Assembly (NCBI RefSeq): GCF_029931775.1
Contig: NC_079316.1
Coordinates: 66,776,064 to 66,840,063, forward strand
From: Euleptes europaea
Taxonomy: Eukaryota; Chordata; Lepidosauria; Squamata; Sphaerodactylidae
Length of the DNA: 64,000 nucleotides
Reading direction: 5' to 3'
Part shown: positions 58,141-64,000 of the stretch, in pieces
Position numbering within the stretch: the first letter of the stretch is position 1
Layout: each line of letters opens with the position of its first letter
Position numbers and translations under genes: made by a program
Notes under the pieces: model-generated
What the model saw: the letters and a program-made list of their open reading frames with translations, nothing else
Databases searched by the model: none
What the model was told of the DNA's origin: nothing

Positions 58141-58375
58141 TGATTTACTTCATATCGTGCCTTTCTTCACAGTGAAGAACAAAGCAGCTTACATCATTCT
58201 CTTCTTTTTTTATCCTCACAACAAACCTGTGAGGTAGGTTAGGTTGAAAGATATGTGACTCGCTCAGTATCATCTGGTAAGCTTCCATTGCAGACTGATG
58301 ATTTGAACCTGAGTCTCCAAGACCATACTCTGATGCTCTCACTGCTCAACAAATCTGGCTTTCATAGGGTGGCTG
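58125..58375 (-). mobile_element. Sauria-type SINE
   Basis: On the - strand: AAGCCAGATTTGTTGAGCAG, GAGACTCAGGTTCAAATC (box B-like), AACCTACCTCACAGGTTTGT, TGTGAGGATAAAA, TGTAAGCTGC, then an (AAT)n-like tail. This is the common squamate SINE design. Confidence 0.8.
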
Positions 58376-58744
58376 CTGTTAGCAAGCAGCCAGGCTTAAG
58401 TGAATCATGAAGTAGGGTGGTATGAAGTTGCTTGGTGGTTGCTGCCAGGCCTGGCCGTAATGAGTCCTCCCTCAAAAGCCAAAACCCTGGAAAAGGGACC
58501 CCCCCTTCCCCTGACAGAAACCAGGACTGGAATTCTGTGGTTGCTTAGCGGTGGCCAGCCACTGAGGGAATCCATTTTTTAAAACTACAGGTACTCCTTT
58601 TACCATTTTGGAGTTTCTTAACCCCATGTGTTTTTTTTAAAGATTCTGCAAATCTGGGTTATTTTTCAGGTTTGTAGAAAGGTCTGTCCTGCCTGTTCAC
58701 AATTCCAGTCACTAGATTTCAATATTCTCAGATATTGCCAACTT

Positions 58745-59170
58745 GGCTATTGGAATGTACAAGTGGCAACCCACAAGGATGTGGAGGGCATCTCTCATTT
58801 TCCTCTCACCCACTATTTTTCCTTTCCTTTCCTTTCCTTTCAAGCCCCTATAGCCTCCCCTTTTCTTGCTTTCTTCTCTCCTTCCTACCAAACCACCAAC
58901 CTACCTTCATCTGTCCCTTTGATTCAGCTATCCGCCCAGCAGACTCTGCCTAGGAAAACTATGGCCCAGTTGTGTGGTGCCAGCCACTGGGCCAGACCCA
59001 CCTGCGTTACAGGAAACCCTCAGGAACTAGTGGGAGGGCGCCTCACTTTCCCCTGTACCTCCTCCCCACAATTATTTCCCCCTTTCCCCCTCATTCTCCC
59101 GTAAACCACTCACCAACCTGTTTTTTTATCTGCCATCTTCAGCAATATTTATACTCTGCCTTTCTTAGTA
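58745..59170. repeat. Pyrimidine-rich module, copy 2
   Basis: Homologous over about 400 bp to copy 1. Has its own (CTTTC)n run at 58,818-58,840. The flanking ATATTTATACTCTGCCTTTC again looks like a SINE tail. Confidence 0.7.
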
Positions 59171-59330
59171 TACAGATAGTGATGATTTAGTGCTTGTTGG
59201 CTTGTGCTTTCGTTCTATACCGGAAGACTGAAGAGACATCCTTTTCTTGAGAAGGCATTTTGCCATGTTCTTTGCTTCGAGGGGGGAAAGTGGTTTCCCA
59301 GAAGAGGACCATACTGATTTTCTTTTTTAA

Positions 59331-59520
59331 GCCAGTGTAGTTGTTAAGAGTGGGAGACCCAGGGTTTGAATCCCTGCTTTGCCATGGAAGCTTGTTGGGT
59401 GATCTTGGGTGACCCAGTTACCCTCTCCGCCTAATATACCTAATATATACTTATAATATACCTATAAATGTCTCCCATTACAAAAAGTTGACTAGCTTGC
59501 CATTGCTTTGTCTCAAGGTA
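59331..59520 (+). mobile_element. tRNA-headed SINE, diverged
   Basis: AAGCCAGTGTAGTTGTTAAG, GGGTTTGAATCCCTGC (box B) and GTGATCTTGGGTGACCCAGT follow the tRNA-headed SINE. Confidence 0.65.
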
Positions 59521-60170
59521 AATATTAGGTTTAAAAGATTCTAAATTAGTAGGACTGTCACCTAACTGGGTGGTTGATCAACTTATCAATTAAACTATAT
59601 TTGTGTACTGAATGAATGAAAATGCTGTTTAGATGACAGGATGTATTGTAGCAGGCACCAGTGGTAGTTGCTCTGAAAGAGGAGAATGGTTCTATGATCT
59701 AATTTCCCTTTAAGATAAACAGTAAGCTAAGTTTAGAGTACACTGAAAAATGTTCTCTTCAGAGCAGCCTTGGCAATTTGATGTTTCTAGGTGTTAGACA
59801 TGGCTTTGCATATAGCTGCCATTTTTTTAAGCAGGGAAACTCTTGAAGCTCTGTTCATGCAGAGGTGCAGAAATGGTTTAAATTGTGATCTTGGGGGAAA
59901 ATTGTTTTCTTTTTGCAGCTAGGCTGCTCTTCAGCTCCTGTGTGCTCCTAGAATAGTTGCTAGAATTCTCTGAAGAAAACCTATGTGTATGTCAGTTTAC
60001 AAAATTTGAAAGCATCAGATGCAAAGCATTTCTGCTTTTGGCAGGTGACAATTCAAATGCTTTATAGGGGAGACCTATATCCTTTTGAGGGCTACTGTAT
60101 ATACATTAGGACCATAATTATTAATACCTTGTAAACATGTTAAACTACATACCTGCTCTGTTTTTTTTAG

Positions 60171-60301
60171 TAGGCAGGGAGTAGGTACCCAATACCATTA
60201 TGAGTGGACAGTCTACACAAGATACGGACAGACTCTGAACTGTCTTTCTGTTCTCCTGTCATATCAGACCTGAAGGAAATTTTTGCAAAATCTGAAAGCT
60301 G
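60171..60301 (+). other. Possible cryptic exon (splice-like borders)
   Basis: Flanked by TCTGTTTTTTTTAG and GTAAGT. The last about 33 codons before the donor are open (ending VISDLKEIFAKSESW). No known protein was recognised. It lies between the two 3' ends, so it may be noncoding or chance. Confidence 0.2.
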
Positions 60302-60839
60302 GTAAGTGATCATTTATGTTTCAATAAGAGGTAGTACAGGGCTTTTACTTTTGATTTTTCTATAAACAATACAGCTACCTTGAAGCACCACTATTCCTCT
60401 TTCCCTAGGAAATCATGAGAATTGTGGTTGCTGTAAACCCCTTAGATGCAACCTATATGAACATATTCTGTTTTCTGTTGTTTTGTTTCTATTTCTTCCA
60501 CTAATTTATCTGTATTCTGTGGGATCATGTGTCTTCATGATATTTAGTACAGCACATTGTAACTTAAATTAGCTTCTATACCAAGTTTCTGTAATAATGT
60601 ATTAATGTAATAATGTATAAACTTACAAAAGATATTTGCAATTAAGTTGCTATCAGCAGGGCTTTTGGGGGGTGAGAGAGAGAACTTGAAACCCCATGTA
60701 GTAATTTTTCCCTTTTTTGTCTCACTGGATTTAAAGTCACATGTATGCCTGCCGATTACCACCATCTTTATATTGAAACACAATCCAACAAAAACAGTAA
60801 TACTGGTTGTTTAGTAAAGAAAGTAGTAGTTTTGTAGTA

Positions 60840-61083
60840 AAATTTAATACCAAACACTTTTCGTAGTTACTAGTTCTCAAGTTACAAAACAAGCCCAAAA
60901 TTTTATGTGGTCTGTATTAACCCACTGAACACCTGAACCGTGTTCAAGTTGAAAGAGAACAGCCATAATTTTTCTGATACAAATTATCTACAAAATCCAA
61001 TATAAACAAAAGCTCCTTTAGTGCTAGTTCCACATAGATTAGGCAACGTTTGCAGTCACGTAAGTACAGTAGCTACTGTAGCT
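60840..61083 (-). other. MCMBP: Probable MCMBP 3' UTR
   Basis: Sequence downstream of the MCMBP stop. An ATTAAA signal on the - strand lies at 60,848-60,843, giving a short 3' UTR of about 240 nt. A longer UTR ending further left is equally possible. Confidence 0.35.
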
Positions 61084-61210
61084 TTAGAGTTCATTTCCAT
61101 TGACAGACTTCTGCTGCTGCAATCCGGCTTTACGCAGTGCCTCCAACTGCTTTGCTTTTAGCCACCGTTCTCTTGACAATGTTGTCTGTCCTGCACTGAG
61201 TGAAAGAAAC
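61084..61210 (-). CDS. MCMBP: MCMBP last coding exon
   Basis: MCM-binding protein binds MCM3-7 in place of MCM2, promotes assembly and unloading of the MCM2-7 helicase, and is needed for sister-chromatid cohesion in the nucleus. This exon completes a split Arg codon and encodes [20 protein letters not shown], then [21 protein letters not shown] and the stop (TAA on the - strand, 61,086-61,084). It matches the human C-terminus, which ends VNGNEL. The acceptor on the - strand is CATACAG. Tail-to-tail arrangement with INPP5F is the order known in mammals. Confidence 0.95.
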
Positions 61211-62915
61211 CTGTATGCAACAAATGTGGTATGGTTAAATCTATACTATAGTACTCATAACTTACTATACTATAGTACTCATAACTTACTGTACAACTGG
61301 CTTACAGACAACACTTCAGGTATTTTAACTTGACAAAGTCGAGCTAGTATGTAACTATGAAATTGGACTACAAGCAACAGAACTTGGCCTCTTGCAGTCT
61401 GATGTTACATACAGAACTAATGCATCCATTTAATTTCCAAACACTCAAAATTCCAGCTTTGGCAATTTAGGTTGGTGAGCAACTGGAAATAATCTTTAGC
61501 ATTTAACAGGCTGGGTTAACCTGGAGCAGAGTATTCCACAATGGTGAAGTCAAAGAACCCCCCCTGTGAAGTTCTGCATCACAAACCTCCCTAGAGAGTT
61601 GCTTCAGGGAACAAGGGCGACTCAAATGGGACAGCATTCCTCAGGCATGCTTGGCGTAAGCCATTAGAACTTTACAGATCAATACAACTTGAAATTGGGC
61701 AAAGAATGAAAGATAGGCACCATAGCTGTGAAGGTATTATGGCTATACATTTCTCTATGCGAAGCTCACTTTTGGACAGGGTAAACTGATGAGCATCATT
61801 GATATTTAAATCACTTTTCTCATTCTTTAAACACTTTCTACGCAAGTACGTATGATTTTTTTTTGCTATTACCATAAAATTTTAAAAGTGAATACAATCT
61901 TAATAAAATTTCAGATGGTGCATTGTACATTTAAATATTGCCATTTTAAAAAAAGTTTTTTTTACGAAGTAAAATACTCAAGACACCCCCTATAGGTTTT
62001 TTTTCATCCTGCACCTGTGGTAATGTTTTGAAAACAGGTGCTAATCAACATCAAGGGGCTTTCCCAATTTTTTTCCCTGGTTAAGTCTGCTGTACATACC
62101 GGAGTAATATTTTCTCTCACGTTAGTCCCATCCTTACAATACTAAATCTTAACCAGAAGTAAGGGTTGGTAGTAGGCAGAACAGTGTATGCCATAAGATT
62201 GAAATTGTCCTTGACAATTTCCCTTGGGGAGAGGCTATGGCTCAGTATCTGAATCTGGGTCCTTCTGCATACCAAACAATCATAAACATTGCCAATTAAA
62301 GAGTCTGGCAGCAGGTGATGTGAAAGACCTCTACCTGAGACCCTGGACAGTTTACATAGGCAATACTGACTTGATGGACCAATGGTCTGATTCAGTATAA
62401 GGTAACTTCATATGTGTGACTGTAAGCAGTGAGCCAATTGCAGTAGTTGTCAGGCATAATAAAGGCCACTCAGATGAATAAGTGGATAACACCTTTAATT
62501 ACTTGCCAGTGTCTGGCCCACCAGGACCAAGCTGAAGTATTTTCCTCAAGTACTGAGCAGCTGATGACTGGAAAAGATGTTTTTGCTGCAGTTCTTCCTT
62601 TATGAACAACAGTCTTTTGGAGGGTTACAATTTTTGTTAAGCACTTACGTCTGCATTATGCTTTGAATTCATGTTAAAGCAGTTTACTTTTAAAAGAAAA
62701 ATTTGTTTACTTGAAACTTACTTGAAGCAAAAGGTAAGCAATCAGATTTAAATTAAAAAATCAATTTTTATTTGCTCTGTTTCTGGGTGTACCGTCCTCA
62801 GGGATGCATACTAACATGGTTAGCAGGACATGGATAAAGACTCTGGGCCATTTCGAAGGATATGAGCTCTGGGATTGGTGAAACTTCAGAAATTGAAAGC
62901 TATGAGGCTCCTCAC
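61211..62915. other. MCMBP: MCMBP last intron
   Basis: Holds a 24-25-bp tandem duplication at 61,241-61,291 (TACTATAGTACTCATAACTT) and a SINE at 62,224-62,415; otherwise nothing recognised. Confidence 0.6.
62224..62415 (+). mobile_element. tRNA-headed SINE, second family
   Basis: GGGAGAGGCTATGGCTCAGT, GGTGATGTGAAAGACCTCTA, GAGACCCTGGACAG, CAATACTGACTTGATGGACC and TTCAGTATAAGGTAACTTCA match the 9,471-9,692 family in + orientation. Confidence 0.8.
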
Positions 62916-63004
62916 CTTGCTATGAGCAGAGTTCTATGCAGGTCATCAGCTGTGATACTCTCAGGGTCATTTTTACGCATTTCCACAAAGTCATCTTCTA
63001 CTGC
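62916..63004 (-). CDS. MCMBP: MCMBP penultimate coding exon
   Basis: An 89-nt exon read on the - strand as [20 protein letters not shown], then DLHRTLLIA and two bases of an Arg codon. The acceptor is CTCACAG and the donor GTGAGG. Its phase joins exactly to the last exon, and the sequence is that of the MCMBP C-terminal region. Confidence 0.95.
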
Positions 63005-63954
63005 CTGTGAGAGATTGTTTTGAGGAATTGTTTGCTTTTAAACTGTACTATATAAATATGAGCTTTAGATATACAAGTCAGAACCACACATCAAATAACA
63101 TCAAATATAGTATTATTAGTGATGCCTGATAATGAAGGACTGTCAAATCAATCCCCAAAACTGGCATCTGGTGCTGTATGTTTAGATGTACTCTTCTAGG
63201 TGGGAATGGACACAGTGCTAACGAACCCATGGAAAAAACATAGCTTCTACCCATAAAATGGCAAAAAAAAAAAAAAAAAGCCCTGGGGCCCCTGGAAAAC
63301 AAAACAGCTCTCATCATTGTTAGGAAAGGTCAGCAACATGTCACAAAAAATTCACAGATGGGTTTTGCTCCATTCAGCAGAGAGTGGGGTTGTAGTCCAC
63401 AGCCAATCCTCCCTAAGCTTCAAACAATTAGATTTATAAGACAACATGGCAAAAGTTTTTTGGTTAGCTGGTGACATCAGAAAAATCACCTCCTCTTCTA
63501 CTGGGGTGAAGTAGGTGCCTGACTTCCTGCATGTCTTGCTTTGAACAGGATTTTCATTTTATTATTGCTTAAGAGGCAAGTCGCCTAACTATCCACAGTG
63601 CTAGGCAAAAAACAACAGGTATTCATTGCATTGTGTTTCCTCAAGAATAGCTGCCCAGATCAACTCACTCGCAGTCCACAACTTCCCCACCTGGGACCTC
63701 CACTGATGGAGACTCAGGATGAAGCATAAAGTTTCCTTTACACAATAGAGCAGCAATTCACATCACATCCACATTTGGAGTGTTCTAAGTCCAATGGGGT
63801 CGTCTGCAATACAAACGACTGTATTCTAAACTTGTCCTATCACTCATTTTGGGGGGGAAAATGTAGCAATCGAAGCAAAGCAATTTATAAACCCCCAAAT
63901 CTTGCATGCTCAATTTGTACTACGGATGTTAGTTAGGTAGAAAGCTTTCTGTAC
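63005..63954. other. MCMBP: MCMBP intron, nothing recognised
   Basis: About 950 bp with an A-run at 63,263-63,280 and no classified repeat. Confidence 0.55.
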
Positions 63955-64000
63955 CTTGGTAACTTCATCGGATATGCTGTAATCCAACAGTCTCAGCAGG
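63955..64000 (-). CDS. MCMBP: MCMBP exon, cut by the window edge
   Basis: The 3' part of an exon on the - strand, reading LLRLLDYSISDEVTK and followed by donor GTACAG. It joins in phase 0 to AVEDDFVEM in the next exon, as in the MCMBP family. The exon start lies beyond base 64,000. Confidence 0.92.

Larger units (their letters stand above)
57741..60839. other. Intergenic space between INPP5F and MCMBP
   Basis: About 3 kb between convergent 3' ends. It holds two homologous pyrimidine-rich modules, a Sauria-type SINE, a tRNA-headed SINE and a possible cryptic exon at 60,171-60,301, each listed separately. No coding gene is visible in the rest. Confidence 0.6.

Overview
This is a window of vertebrate nuclear DNA, almost certainly from a squamate reptile (lizard or gecko type). 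Two kinds of evidence support this. First, there are two genes in a tail-to-tail order also known from human chromosome 10. Second, the repeats are typical of squamates: BovB/RTE LINE ends, SINEs with a 5S-rRNA or tRNA head and a BovB-like tail, CR1 and L1-type LINE fragments, Penelope-like elements, and many small hAT-type DNA transposons with 8-bp target duplications. I ran no database search; gene and family names rest on recognising translated sequence and structure.

Layout. Bases 1 to about 7,660 are gene-free and repeat-rich (a minisatellite, 5S-headed SINEs, a BovB tail, a cluster of hAT-type MITEs). A CpG-rich promoter at about 7,660-8,130 starts INPP5F (SAC2, an inositol polyphosphate/phosphoinositide phosphatase). 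All 20 coding exons lie on the + strand from 7,972 to 56,294. The splice phases join into one open frame of 3,411 nt (1,136 aa; human about 1,132 aa), with the catalytic CX5R motif starting at Cys458 in exon 12. The 3' UTR runs to two AATAAA signals near 57,680-57,720. About 3.3 kb further on, the stop codon and last three coding exons of MCMBP (MCM-binding protein) lie on the - strand (61,084-64,000); the rest of that gene is beyond the window.

The introns hold most of the unusual structure. Intron 1 (17.6 kb) has a solo LTR, a Penelope-like inverted repeat and a TA-flanked DNA transposon with a CpG-rich body. Intron 9 has a 1.5-kb hAT-type element enclosing a GC-rich 263-bp inverted repeat, and a Penelope-like palindrome with hammerhead-ribozyme-type cores and a perfect 12-bp target duplication. 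Intron 8 has an antisense solo LTR. Intron 15 has LINE remains, and intron 18 has an L1-type remnant.

The most striking host-related observation is in intron 19. There is a decayed partial copy of exon 20 of INPP5F about 1 kb upstream of the real exon. It is split by a 5S-headed SINE with a 10-bp target duplication lying inside the copied sequence and is bounded by a hAT-type MITE.

INPP5F removes the 4-phosphate from PI4P on endocytic membranes, and MCMBP acts on the MCM2-7 helicase in the nucleus. They are neighbours, not functional partners. No CRISPR array, rRNA gene, functional tRNA gene or prokaryotic feature was seen.
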